This document shows, in pieces, positions 26,380 to 34,281 of a stretch of 64,000 bases of DNA. The notes under the pieces are model-generated. The model was not told the DNA's origin and did not search any database. It saw nothing but the letters and a program-made list of their open reading frames with translations. Every line of letters starts with the position of its first letter. Within the stretch, counting starts at the first letter, position 1. The position numbers and the translations under genes were made by a program. The DNA comes from Haloplanus sp. HW8-1 (lineage in GTDB: Archaea; Halobacteriota; Halobacteria; Halobacteriales; Haloferacaceae): NCBI RefSeq assembly GCF_023703795.1, contig NZ_CP098519.1, positions 28,229-92,228 on the forward strand. The letters are read 5' to 3'.

Positions 26380-27261
26380 ATGAACGGTCGTTACTCCGAC
26401 TTTGAGGAACTGCGGCCGACCGGCGAGGCGTCCCACATTCCGGACACGAGGCTGGACGACGGCTGTGAGGGTGCCCCCCGGCGGCAACGCGACGCGACGA
26501 GCTCTGGTGGCTACCCTGATGCGCCGACGGTAACCGACGGCGAGTGCAAGTCGTGTGGGGCGTCAGTCCCAGACGGCCAGACGAAATGCCGATTCTGTCT
26601 CACTAACCATCTCGGGAGTGACGCCACTAGCACGAACGAGACAGCGTTGACGACGTTCCTCGGCATCGTCCACCTAGTCGTCGAGTCGACCACGTTCTAC
26701 GGCGCCGTCGCGAAGGGCGGCGCGGCGGCAAACCTCCTCTCCGCCAACGAGGCTGAGTCGGCCGTCGACGACTACACGCTCATCTACGATCTCGACGAGG
26801 CGCCGGCGCGCCAGCTGGCCGAGCAATGGCCCTCACTCCCCGACGCGGTACAGGTGTCGTCAGAGGAGGGAGAGCGGCTTCTCAGAGCCGCCCGTGACCG
26901 GACTGGGTGGCACGGGCAGGAAGCGTCGGAGCGTCAGGAGCAGGTCCCGACGCGGCTCTACGACCAGCGTGGGAACGGCATCCGCGACGCGTCGCGTCTC
27001 GACGCGGTCCTCGACGACGCCGACGACGCGGTGTGGCTGGTTCCAGCGATGGCGCTAACCGAATCCAGAGGCGAGGCTGCGGCTGATCGCCAGGTGTCGT
27101 CGGTACCGACGACTCAGGAACTCGACTGTCAAACCTGTGGACGGGCGACCGACCATCGGTTCAAGAGCCACGAGTCGGTTCCGGATGCGGCGTGGACGGG
27201 GCAACCGATCTGGGAATGCCGGGTGTGTGGCTCGGCTCGCTACGGCCCCAATCTCGAGTAG
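26380..27261 (+). CDS. Conserved haloarchaeal zinc-ribbon protein (often named 'biosurfactant protein 1')
   Basis: A 293-residue protein of a family common on haloarchaeal plasmids, recognised by FEELRPTGEASHIPDTRLDDG at the N-terminus. It has an N-terminal zinc ribbon (CKSC/CRFC) and a C-terminal one (CQTC/CRVC). Some databases call it a biosurfactant protein, but nothing in the sequence supports that activity; function is unknown. The internal LSANEAESAVDDYTLIYDLDEAP segment is typical. The start was chosen at MNGRYSDFEEL; an in-frame ATG seven codons upstream is possible. Confidence 0.7.
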   Translation: MNGRYSDFEELRPTGEASHIPDTRLDDGCEGAPRRQRDATSSGGYPDAPTVTDGECKSCGASVPDGQTKCRFCLTNHLGSDATSTNETALTTFLGIVHLVVESTTFYGAVAKGGAAANLLSANEAESAVDDYTLIYDLDEAPARQLAEQWPSLPDAVQVSSEEGERLLRAARDRTGWHGQEASERQEQVPTRLYDQRGNGIRDASRLDAVLDDADDAVWLVPAMALTESRGEAAADRQVSSVPTTQELDCQTCGRATDHRFKSHESVPDAAWTGQPIWECRVCGSARYGPNLE

Positions 27262-27280
27262 CCCCAGTGCTGAGCGTCGA

Positions 27281-27322
27281 TTAACCAACATCCTGCGAGC
27301 ACCGTCGATGTTCGTTGGTTAA
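27281..27322. repeat. TTAACCAAC palindromic element, copy 2
   Basis: Arms TTAACCAACA (27281-27290) and GTTGGTTAA (27314-27322), 42 bp overall. It lies between two plus-strand genes and separates the defence module from the small-gene cargo module. Confidence 0.78.
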
Positions 27323-27372
27323 GACTAGGATCTCCTGCAAGTCCGACGCCAGTCTCGATGGGGAGTCTTTCC

Positions 27373-27394
27373 GCGCCGGCGAGCGGTGAGGCGC
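27373..27394 (+). promoter_or_regulatory. Leader hairpin of the GANAGGGGTGC family
   Basis: Stem GCGCC/GGCGC closes loop GGCGAGCGGTGA. It ends 5 nt before the ATG at 27400 and follows a short T-tract (GTCTTTCC). Confidence 0.5.
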
Positions 27395-27399
27395 TTCCG

Positions 27400-27588
27400 A
27401 TGGAGCAAGAGTTCAAACAGGGCTACCGGATGCATCGTATACTCAGCAATCTCAACCGACTCGACGTCGACCGATTGGACGATGCGGATCGAGAGCGAGT
27501 CGAGACCGCGAGAAATCTCCTGGAAGAGGTGAGCCTTCTCACGCGGCCGGGCGACGGAGCCGGGGCGGACGCCCACGCAGACTCCTAA
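27400..27588 (+). CDS. Small hypothetical helical protein
   Basis: 62 residues, unknown family, mostly helical (MHRILSNLNRLDVDRLDDADRE). The ATG at 27400 is preferred over an in-frame upstream ATG at 27358, which would precede the leader hairpin. No function can be proposed. Confidence 0.5.
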   Translation: MEQEFKQGYRMHRILSNLNRLDVDRLDDADRERVETARNLLEEVSLLTRPGDGAGADAHADS

Positions 27589-27636
27589 ATGGCGTCGTCG
27601 GCCACACCTCGGGAGGCACCTCTCGCGTCGGTTTAT

Positions 27637-27661
27637 CGCCCCCGACAGGGGTGCGGGGGCG
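27637..27661 (+). promoter_or_regulatory. Leader hairpin of the GANAGGGGTGC family (type member)
   Basis: Perfect 7-bp stem CGCCCCC/GGGGGCG with loop GACAGGGGTGC, preceded by GGTTTATCG. It ends 18 nt before the ATG at 27680. Confidence 0.65.
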
Positions 27662-27679
27662 ACCCCGTGAAGTCCAGAC

Positions 27680-28060
27680 ATGGCGACACTGCAAGCTGCG
27701 ACGACGTCGACCGGCGCGATCGTATCGGATCCACAGGCAGTCCGCGAGCTCTGTGAGAGCTACTGCTTCGGGACGCTCGACTGGGAGGTAACCGAAGACG
27801 GAGAGCTCACCATCTGGGGATACGACGACTTCGAGGTGTACGAGGCGCGGGAGAACGGCCTCCCGGACTACGAGGGCGGGATCGTGACCCACGAGTTCTT
27901 GCGAGAACTCGCCAACCACCTCGAAGCGGACGAGGAACTCGATATTCAGACGGCAGGATTCACCAAGTGCCGCTTCCCCGTGCTGGCGAAGCGGTACGTC
28001 GTTCGCGACGGCCAAGTCCTCCACGCGGACCTCAGTTCCCCCGTCCCGATCGACGAGTAG
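27680..28060 (+). CDS. Conserved small hypothetical protein
   Basis: 126 residues, acidic, with a compact alpha/beta domain (FGTLDWEVTEDGELTIWGYDDFEVYEARENG). Unknown family. It sits in the run of small cargo genes, each with its own leader hairpin, and is therefore probably expressed as a separate unit. Confidence 0.6.
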   Translation: MATLQAATTSTGAIVSDPQAVRELCESYCFGTLDWEVTEDGELTIWGYDDFEVYEARENGLPDYEGGIVTHEFLRELANHLEADEELDIQTAGFTKCRFPVLAKRYVVRDGQVLHADLSSPVPIDE

Positions 28061-28070
28061 CGTTGTTCGT

Positions 28071-28091
28071 CCCCCGAGAGGGGTGCGGGGC
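28071..28091 (+). promoter_or_regulatory. Leader hairpin of the GANAGGGGTGC family
   Basis: C-run CCCCC, GAGA, then GGGG-TGC-GGGG. The C-run can pair with either G-run, so two alternative hairpins are possible. It ends 37 nt before the ATG at 28128. Confidence 0.6.
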
Positions 28092-28127
28092 GATCCAGTC
28101 GCGGTCGCCCCGTGAGGTGATTGCTCG

Positions 28128-28790
28128 ATGGGACACCGCGCGCTCGTTGCGTACGAACGCACAGACGGACAGTACACGCTCCACTACAGCCATTGGGGCG
28201 CAGCGAACCTCAAGCTCACGCACCGAATTTCGGCTGAATCGCCGTTCGGTGGCGACGACACCGACTCCAAGTGGGCGAAACAGCTCCTCGCAGAGCTTGC
28301 CGATGGCCTCGAGGCAGAAGCCGTCGACGGCGACCTCGCCGGCGAGGATCGACCGTCGACGGTTGTCGAACCGAAGCCCCGCGCCACCGGGCTCACCCTC
28401 GACGAGATCGTCGCTGACCATCTCGACTACCTCCACCATGAGGCGTTCTTCGTGGTGTCGACGACGTTCGAGGTGACCGCCTATCGGACGCTGTGGTTCG
28501 GGCTCCAGTACGACTCGGAGACGGTCGAACAGGGAGAGTCGGTCGGGAACGGGGCGCTCGCGACGGTGCGCTGGTACGACGGCGAGCCGGTGGGCGACGG
28601 CCACCTACATGGACAGTTCGCGGCCCTCAAAGACGTCGTTGGCGATATGCTCGACAAGGGCGTCTTCACGCCGTCGACGGCGAGACAGTACCTGAAACGG
28701 AAGCTGGCCGAGCGAGTCGGAGACCGACAGGAGCTGCTCATTCCGACCGGAGAATCACCCTTCGAGAAGGCGAGCTTGAACCACTCCTAG
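28128..28790 (+). CDS. DUF6735-like haloarchaeal protein
   Basis: A 220-residue protein beginning MGHRALVAYERTDGQYTLHY, which I recognise as the DUF6735 family start. Function unknown. An N-terminal HYSHWGAANLKL segment and a central DHLDYLHHEAFFVVSTTFEV region are family-like. The C-terminal basic helix (ARQYLKRKLAERVGDRQE) may bind nucleic acid. It is widespread on haloarchaeal plasmids and integrated elements. Confidence 0.72.
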   Translation: MGHRALVAYERTDGQYTLHYSHWGAANLKLTHRISAESPFGGDDTDSKWAKQLLAELADGLEAEAVDGDLAGEDRPSTVVEPKPRATGLTLDEIVADHLDYLHHEAFFVVSTTFEVTAYRTLWFGLQYDSETVEQGESVGNGALATVRWYDGEPVGDGHLHGQFAALKDVVGDMLDKGVFTPSTARQYLKRKLAERVGDRQELLIPTGESPFEKASLNHS

Positions 28791-28823
28791 TTCGATCTGC
28801 TTCGTGGCAGCTGCTGTTTTTCA

Positions 28824-28843
28824 GGGTCGGAATGGGTGAGCCC
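28824..28843 (+). promoter_or_regulatory. Leader hairpin of the GANAGGGGTGC family (divergent)
   Basis: After GTTTTTC, GGGTC pairs with GAGCCC (one bulge) around the loop GGAATGGGT. The arm polarity is reversed (G-rich left arm), a useful covariation case. It ends 20 nt before the ATG at 28864. Confidence 0.5.
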
Positions 28844-28863
28844 CGCCGTAGGCTCATGATTCG

Positions 28864-29280
28864 ATGACATCAGAGGACGACCCGTTTCACGACTGCGAGT
28901 TGGATCCCGAGACGATCCTCGGGACACACACCTTCGAAGACGTCCTGTTCACCGACGAGACGGAAACCCCGGTGAACGTGCTGACCGGCGTATCACCGGC
29001 ACATTCGCGAACGACAGTCGAGGAAGCGAAGGAGTTCGCTGCGAGTATCGACACGGAGACGCCCCAGATCGCGCTCCCCGCATCCGTCGAGTCGCAGGTC
29101 GAAACACAGAGCAAGCCCTACACGGCGGCCGCGTTCTTCCACTTCAAGGCGACAGGCTCGCTCGAACGGCACCGCGCCTACCACGCCGCCTACGAGGCGG
29201 ACGCGTTCGCGGTCGACTTCGAGGCAGATTACGCGTCGGGCGACCTGACCATCACTGTCGAACGAGCGGACGAATCCTGA
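28864..29280 (+). CDS. Hypothetical haloarchaeal protein
   Basis: 138 residues, acidic, no recognised family. The C-terminal half (PYTAAAFFHFKATGSLERHRAYHAAYEADAF) looks like a small globular domain. A leader hairpin precedes it. Confidence 0.55.
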   Translation: MTSEDDPFHDCELDPETILGTHTFEDVLFTDETETPVNVLTGVSPAHSRTTVEEAKEFAASIDTETPQIALPASVESQVETQSKPYTAAAFFHFKATGSLERHRAYHAAYEADAFAVDFEADYASGDLTITVERADES

Positions 29281-29310
29281 GAATCCGCCGTCACGAGGAG
29301 AGTTTTTCGA

Positions 29311-29333
29311 GCGCCGGCGATGGGTGCCGGCGC
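29311..29333 (+). promoter_or_regulatory. Leader hairpin of the GANAGGGGTGC family
   Basis: Perfect 8-bp stem GCGCCGGC/GCCGGCGC with loop GATGGGT, preceded by AGTTTTTCGA. It ends 51 nt before the ATG at 29385. Confidence 0.65.
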
Positions 29334-29384
29334 AGCTGGAGCGAGCAACGATTCCCGGTGCGTCGGCGTTTCGAGGTGTTCGAG

Positions 29385-29876
29385 ATGCATATGGTGATTT
29401 ACGCCCTCGTAGAGGCATCGACGCACGACGACGCCCTGGCCACCGGAAAGTCGGTGTTCGACCGCCTGGTCGGCGCTGACCCACACGCCGGCGCCGTCTT
29501 CGACTACTACGTCACGTTCGATGAGGAGGACACGTCCGTTGCGGGGAAGGCGCGATGGGGAGAGTTGCCGACTGCAGCCCCCGTCGACTCTGATGACGGC
29601 GAAGACCTGCTCGAGCGTGGTTGGGAGGCGACGAAGGAGGAATTCGAGCGGAATCTCGACCGGGTGAAGGAGGCCATCGACGAGCTCTCAGACGAGGAGA
29701 TCATGCGCGACGAGGACCTCGCCCGGCACGCCTTCCACCAGGTCGGTGCGTACGATGGCCCGACAATCTTCCTGTACACCGAACACGGAACCGGCATTCG
29801 TCACCGTGGACAGCTGGATCGACTCCTCGAGGAGAGTGAAGAGCTCTGGATCGTGCCCGCTGACGTCCACTTCTAA
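29385..29876 (+). CDS. Conserved haloarchaeal hypothetical protein
   Basis: 163 residues. The N-terminal MVIYALVEASTHDDALATGKSVFDRL and the DYYVTFDEEDTSVAGKARWG segment suggest a ferredoxin-like fold. A central coiled helix (EEFERNLDRVKEAIDELSDEE) follows, then a C-terminal GPTIFLYTEHGTGI strand. Function unknown. An alternative GTG start at 29358 would lie nearer the hairpin; the ATG gives a cleaner N-terminus. The next gene starts 4 nt after its stop. Confidence 0.6.
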   Translation: MHMVIYALVEASTHDDALATGKSVFDRLVGADPHAGAVFDYYVTFDEEDTSVAGKARWGELPTAAPVDSDDGEDLLERGWEATKEEFERNLDRVKEAIDELSDEEIMRDEDLARHAFHQVGAYDGPTIFLYTEHGTGIRHRGQLDRLLEESEELWIVPADVHF

Positions 29877-29879
29877 CCA

Positions 29880-30245
29880 ATGCCTCGCATCACCAACTGG
29901 CGACGCCAGAGCCGCTCGCCGACGCTTGCGTATCGGAACACCGAGACCGGTGCGCGAGCCGTCCTGCATCGAGCCCCGGACTCCTACCGGTACAAATGGC
30001 GTGGGGCAATCCTCGTCGACGGCTATCCGGTGTGGTCGCGGGGGTACGAGACGAAGGACGCGACGTCGTTCCGTGACGAACTCCGGGAGCGGCCGGCTCC
30101 GGACCTCAGCTGCCCGGAGTGTCCGAACAACGACGTTCGCGTCGGCGAGAAGGCAGCAGACGGGGCGAAAGTCCAGCGGTGGTACGACTGCCCCGACTGT
30201 GGATACGAAGCCCCCTCACGCATCGTCTACGGCCCCGAACGGTGA
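29880..30245 (+). CDS. Zinc-ribbon hypothetical protein
   Basis: 121 residues. The N-terminal 75 form a conserved haloarchaeal domain (LAYRNTETGARAVLHRAPDSYRY), followed by a zinc ribbon with CPEC and CPDC. It starts 4 nt after the previous stop, so the two are co-transcribed. Possibly a nucleic-acid-binding accessory protein; not testable from sequence. Confidence 0.62.
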   Translation: MPRITNWRRQSRSPTLAYRNTETGARAVLHRAPDSYRYKWRGAILVDGYPVWSRGYETKDATSFRDELRERPAPDLSCPECPNNDVRVGEKAADGAKVQRWYDCPDCGYEAPSRIVYGPER

Positions 30246-30278
30246 GTGAGTGAGTGAGCGCTGGGCGCTGTTTTTCGG

Positions 30279-30301
30279 CCGGGCACGAGGTGGTGGCCCG
30301 G
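30279..30301 (+). promoter_or_regulatory. Leader hairpin of the GANAGGGGTGC family
   Basis: Stem CCGGGC/GCCCGG with loop ACGAGGTGGTG, right after GTTTTTCGG. It ends 22 nt before the ATG at 30323. Tandem GTGA repeats lie just upstream (30243-30258). Confidence 0.55.
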
Positions 30302-30322
30302 GACGACCGGGTGAGTCAACCA

Positions 30323-30718
30323 ATGACCCTCGAAGTACTTGACCGACACAGCGAGGCACTATTCGAGTTCCTCTGGTGTCCCGTCTGCGGGCAGGAGGTC
30401 TTCACTCACATCCCCTTCGAGGGGGTGTTCTGCAAGAACTGCAACACCCAGGTCGAACTCCAAGAATCCCGCGAGACACGCGGCTACGAGGAGGCCGTGC
30501 TCGCCTGCTTCGATTCTACCACGACCTGGAACCTCCACGTCGACGAGAAACTGCGCCGCGGACTGCCTGATGGGTCGGCGCGCGTGAAGATCTTCGGCGC
30601 ACCGGGCGCCTACGAGGTCGACTGGTGGAGTCCGGAGCCAGGTGAGGATTGGGAACCTGTCGAGCGCGGCGAATTCGACGACGTCGAGGAACCAAACGAG
30701 GTGGCGCACCTAGCGTAG
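30323..30718 (+). CDS. Zinc-ribbon hypothetical protein
   Basis: 131 residues with an N-terminal zinc ribbon (CPVC/CKNC, residues about 19-41) and a C-terminal acidic domain containing DWWSPEPGEDWEPVERGEF. Unknown function. The ATG at 30323 places the ribbon near the N-terminus; a GTG 23 codons upstream would overlap the hairpin. Confidence 0.6.
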   Translation: MTLEVLDRHSEALFEFLWCPVCGQEVFTHIPFEGVFCKNCNTQVELQESRETRGYEEAVLACFDSTTTWNLHVDEKLRRGLPDGSARVKIFGAPGAYEVDWWSPEPGEDWEPVERGEFDDVEEPNEVAHLA

Positions 30719-30776
30719 AGCTTAGCAAATACGCCAAGCCTGTTTGTTTTTACTCTACCAATTGCACACATCGTTT

Positions 30777-31370
30777 ATGGTCCAAACCGAAGGCGCTGTA
30801 GAACGACTACGGCGAAGAAAATCAATGGAATCGGATCTGCGCGAACAAATTGGTGGTGTACAGTTCTCTTTGCCCTTATTCACGATCGAACAGGCTCAGG
30901 AAATTAGACTACGCCCAGATTACGAAGACCTTCTATTTGACATGTATATGTCCCCTCAGAAGAGTGATCTCGATTTCGAACACGACACCCTATCATATCG
31001 GATTAAGGATGTAGAAGTGCGTGAACACGGGACGGGGATCAGTTATCGAGTCAAGCGAATATTGGATATGGCCTCATTTCAAGCAATCGTGAAAATTGAC
31101 CTCGAATTCGAGGAATCTATCCCCACAATGCAGCTTCACGAGGACCCTCGATTAGAAGATCTTGATCTCTCAGCGGATTACTATCGGGGCGACTCTGAGA
31201 TGACACTGTGGATGAAGGAAGTAGAGGACGGAACAGATGCGCTCGCACACCTTGCCCAATTTAATCAGGCGCTCAGTAGCCAATGGAACGGACCGAAAAC
31301 GATAGATGAGGCAATTGAAGGAATTGCAAAATGGCAGGCGTTCAATCTTATGCAGGAGAAGAGGCGGTGA
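30777..31370 (+). CDS. AT-richer hypothetical protein
   Basis: 197 residues, lower GC than its neighbours, no leader hairpin, and no recognised family. It has a beta-rich middle (YRIKDVEVREHGTGISYRVKRI) and helical ends. Base composition and the missing hairpin suggest later acquisition than the flanking cargo genes. Confidence 0.5.
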   Translation: MVQTEGAVERLRRRKSMESDLREQIGGVQFSLPLFTIEQAQEIRLRPDYEDLLFDMYMSPQKSDLDFEHDTLSYRIKDVEVREHGTGISYRVKRILDMASFQAIVKIDLEFEESIPTMQLHEDPRLEDLDLSADYYRGDSEMTLWMKEVEDGTDALAHLAQFNQALSSQWNGPKTIDEAIEGIAKWQAFNLMQEKRR

Positions 31371-31400
31371 CTGGAGAGAAGGTTTCCTGACGGTTGTTTC

Positions 31401-31425
31401 TGCGCCGGCGATGGGTGCCGGCGCA
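31401..31425 (+). promoter_or_regulatory. Leader hairpin of the GANAGGGGTGC family
   Basis: Perfect 9-bp stem TGCGCCGGC/GCCGGCGCA with loop GATGGGT, preceded by GGTTGTTTC. It ends 19 nt before the ATG at 31445. Stem and loop nearly match the copy at 29311, so one may be a duplication. Confidence 0.65.
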
Positions 31426-31444
31426 CCCGCGTCGGCGGTGATCG

Positions 31445-32017
31445 ATGTCGACACGAAGTCAACTCCGATTCATCCAACGGAGCGAGACCGCAGGCGAACA
31501 GTCCGATACCGACCGCATCGCACAAATCTACCGCCACTCGGACGGATATCCCGATAGCGTCCTCCATGACCTGGACCAGCTGAAGCAGCTGCTTGACGAG
31601 ACACGAACAGAGCGCGGGGCTGCGTACGCCGCTGCCCAGTTCCTGTTCCTCGACACGCTCTCGACGATGACCCTCTACGTGGACGAAGGGCGTGACCGGA
31701 GCATCCACGCTGACCAACCCTCGGATCTCCTCGACCCGGACAATATGGAGCACCTCAACCAGCCGATGTTTCTGCTCGGACACGGCGTCGAGAATCCGGC
31801 CGACGGCATCCACGGCGACGAAGAGTACCTCTACGTTGTCGAACTCCCGACACGGAATCCGTTCGAGGAGCCGTCCGAGTGGACCGTCAAAGTGAGTGGT
31901 CACTCCGCCTTCCCGCGCTGGGATGGTCCGACCGAGGAAGCCTTCGATCGGGCTAGCTGGCAGTTTGAAGGACCGCTCTCGGCCGCCGTCGACGAACTAC
32001 TAGCTCAACCAAGCTAA
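31445..32017 (+). CDS. Conserved haloarchaeal hypothetical protein
   Basis: 190 residues. The N-terminal IAQIYRHSDGYPDSVLHDLDQL region, preceded by RSQLRFIQ, matches a small conserved plasmid family I cannot name. The central strand LYVVELPTRNPFEEPSEWTVKV is beta-rich. Function unknown. Confidence 0.6.
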   Translation: MSTRSQLRFIQRSETAGEQSDTDRIAQIYRHSDGYPDSVLHDLDQLKQLLDETRTERGAAYAAAQFLFLDTLSTMTLYVDEGRDRSIHADQPSDLLDPDNMEHLNQPMFLLGHGVENPADGIHGDEEYLYVVELPTRNPFEEPSEWTVKVSGHSAFPRWDGPTEEAFDRASWQFEGPLSAAVDELLAQPS

Positions 32018-32104
32018 TCGTTAATTGGACACTCCCAAGGTTCGAGTTCTGAAGAGAAGGAGCACCCAGTATAGGATTCTTCGGAACGAATGATTTGCAG
32101 ATTG

Positions 32105-32446
32105 CTACTGAGAGTTACGAATCCGCCGTCGAGCTCGAGAATCCAATACCTGCTGTGCATAGAGTGAATCCTCTCGGTCGCTTTCCGCGACCCATTCAAA
32201 CGCTTGGCGAGAAATTTGTTTCATCAGTAGCTCACCGTTTTCGATTTTCCAGCCAAACGGTTCTTTAGGGTCTAATCCCCGCTCTCGAAGGATCTCGTCG
32301 TCGACACGCAGAGCCATAACGAGGTCGTCCCCGTATTCAGCTGCTTGTTCCGGGCTCAGCACCAAGTTATCGAGGTATTCATCGCTGTTCGGCTTGGGCG
32401 TCATCCACTCGACGGTCCACTCATCTCCGACCTGATTGGAAGGCAT
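32105..32446 (-). CDS. Hypothetical protein
   Basis: 113 residues from an ATG at 32446 (MPSNQVGDEWTVEWM); the frame extends upstream but loses protein-like composition there. Mostly helical and acidic with a basic C-terminal tail (SRARRRIRNSQ). No family recognised. Confidence 0.45.
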   Translation of the reverse strand: MPSNQVGDEWTVEWMTPKPNSDEYLDNLVLSPEQAAEYGDDLVMALRVDDEILRERGLDPKEPFGWKIENGELLMKQISRQAFEWVAESDREDSLYAQQVLDSRARRRIRNSQ

Positions 32447-32589
32447 ACCTGTAGAATAGTCGTTGCTCGATAAAATTGACAGGGGAACAAAGGGTCGTAT
32501 CAGAACCAGGTGTTTGCGCTCAGAGCAGACCATTGCCAGGACAACAGAGAACAATACCCGTTTTAATCGATAAGTCCGATTGGTCCAGT

Positions 32590-32775
32590 ATGGATTACGT
32601 GGATGAGCCGCCGGAAACAGAAAATCCTGTAATGGTGATTCGGGTAACAGCGAAATGTACCCTCTGCGAAACCGCTGAGCGGTGTGACTCACCTGGCGAA
32701 GCAAAAGAGTGGGCGAGAGATCATCAACATCCTCGAGACTTTATTGGATACCGTCGGACCTGGGCCGAGCGATAA
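32590..32775 (+). CDS. Small CxxC hypothetical protein
   Basis: 61 residues with one CTLC knuckle and a further Cys in ERCDSPG, then AKEWARDHQHPRDF containing His residues that could complete a zinc site. Such micro-proteins are common in haloarchaea. ATG at 32590 preferred. It diverges from the gene at 32105-32446. Confidence 0.45.
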   Translation: MDYVDEPPETENPVMVIRVTAKCTLCETAERCDSPGEAKEWARDHQHPRDFIGYRRTWAER

Positions 32776-32795
32776 CCAATTCGACACCTCGATAC

Positions 32796-34163
32796 TCAGA
32801 TTACACCTCCAAGTGCGAGGATGCCAAGCAGTAGTAGAACAGCCGTAATTACTCCTCCACCAGCAGTGAGGAGCTTATTCTCCATCACCTTCTCGTGGAT
32901 CGGCATCGCGGCGTACTCCTCGCGGAAGGCCTCGAGATTCTCCTCGTCGTAGAAGTACTTCGTCTTCAATGCGAACCGTTCCGTCACCGCGCAGCCCGTA
33001 CAGACCGGTTCGCCTTCCAGCCGCTCCGTTTTGGTGTGGCTGGAGCAGGCGATGGCCCCGCAGTTCGGACAGTAGGTGTACATCTCGGTGACGCCACTCG
33101 TATCACAGTGGACGCACTGATGGATGCCGTCCTCGGCGGTCACTCTCGACGGGCCTGCCGCATAGTACTCGTAGGGGTAGGTGTACTCCTGGACGTCGGT
33201 AGTGTGCCGAACTTCCGGGAGGTACACTGGTTCGATCGACTGGACAGAGATGTCCGAGCGGTTCGGCTCACAGGTCTTGTTGTACGTGACGTTGTTGTCG
33301 CCGGTGTAGGTGACCGTCGTCGTGTGATGCTGCTGGAGGCGCTCGACGGCCCACTCCTTGTACTCCGTTTGCGTCTGCCCGAACCGCCGCTCCTCGACGT
33401 CGTCGAACACCTCTCCGAACTGCTCGGCATCGAGGTCGACCGTCGCGTGGAGATTCTCGGTGACCAGCGTCCCGACGTCCTCATCGACGACCTGCGGCTG
33501 CCCGCGTTCGGCGTGGGCGACGAATCGGGTCCGGTCGTTGATCCGGTGGATGACGCCCACCGACGTCTCGAAGACGGCGTTCGTGTCCGCGGTGACAGCG
33601 ACCACCGGGCGGAACGTCACCGATGAGTGTGGGTCTGGCAGGTCGGCAGCCTCGATGTTCTCGATGTCGCGGAACGCCTCCGTGACCGGCGCGTCGACGT
33701 CGGCGGCAGGGTCGTACGGGCGGAGCGTCTCGTCGCAGAGAATCTCGATTCGTCCGTTGTAGAGGTCGAGGCCGATCTCGTCGGCGATCTCCCGGAGGTC
33801 CTCGCCATCGAGCAGCTCGATCGGGTGTGGGTCGTCGTTCTGCTGGAGGCGGTTTGCGTACTCCTGAGCAGGGTTCGTAAACCGGCCGGTCGTGACGACC
33901 ATTCCGCGTTTCGGGCCGTCGAAGTCGAACGTCGCGATCGCCGAGTGGAGCTTCTGGACGACCGGCCGCCCGACCGTCCCCGTGTGCTTGCACTCGACGA
34001 TAATCGCACGCCGCGTGCCGTCGACGACCTCCTCCATGATGACGTCGCGACCCTCGTCAGCCGTGCGGTCGGCCTGGCGGACGTTCTCGTAGCCGAGGTT
34101 CCGGAACACGTCCTCCATCACGTCCTCGAACTCGAAGCCAGAGAGATCGTCCAGTACAGCCAT
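32796..34163 (-). CDS. Mrr-like restriction endonuclease with zinc ribbon and membrane tail
   Basis: 455 residues. The N-terminus is an Mrr-type nuclease: FEFEDVMEDVFRNLGYENV, D40 in DEGRDVIM, and E57-C58-K59 in IIVECKH, the D...ExK active site. A long middle domain follows. Near the C-terminus are cysteine pairs (CVHC, CPNC, CTGC) that look like two zinc ribbons, then a final hydrophobic helix (LLTAGGGVITAVLLLLGIL). A membrane-tethered Mrr-like nuclease with zinc ribbons is unusual and might sense or cut incoming DNA at the envelope. The start at 34163 (MAVLDDLSGF) is preferred; an in-frame ATG two codons upstream is possible. Confidence 0.75.
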   Translation of the reverse strand: MAVLDDLSGFEFEDVMEDVFRNLGYENVRQADRTADEGRDVIMEEVVDGTRRAIIVECKHTGTVGRPVVQKLHSAIATFDFDGPKRGMVVTTGRFTNPAQEYANRLQQNDDPHPIELLDGEDLREIADEIGLDLYNGRIEILCDETLRPYDPAADVDAPVTEAFRDIENIEAADLPDPHSSVTFRPVVAVTADTNAVFETSVGVIHRINDRTRFVAHAERGQPQVVDEDVGTLVTENLHATVDLDAEQFGEVFDDVEERRFGQTQTEYKEWAVERLQQHHTTTVTYTGDNNVTYNKTCEPNRSDISVQSIEPVYLPEVRHTTDVQEYTYPYEYYAAGPSRVTAEDGIHQCVHCDTSGVTEMYTYCPNCGAIACSSHTKTERLEGEPVCTGCAVTERFALKTKYFYDEENLEAFREEYAAMPIHEKVMENKLLTAGGGVITAVLLLLGILALGGVI

Positions 34164-34234
34164 CCTCAATTATGTGGACAGTACGTTGGAACTGCCAAAT
34201 ACGTTGGTGAACGCTACGCCGTCCTGTTTGTTGA

Positions 34235-34257
34235 ACCCCTGAGAGGGGTGCGGGGGT
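34235..34257 (+). promoter_or_regulatory. Leader hairpin of the GANAGGGGTGC family
   Basis: ACCCC, loop TGAGAGGGGTGC, then GGGGGT. As in other copies, the C-run could pair with either G-run. It ends 24 nt before the ATG at 34282. Confidence 0.62.
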
Positions 34258-34281
34258 CACCGAACCGCCCGCGAGCAACGA

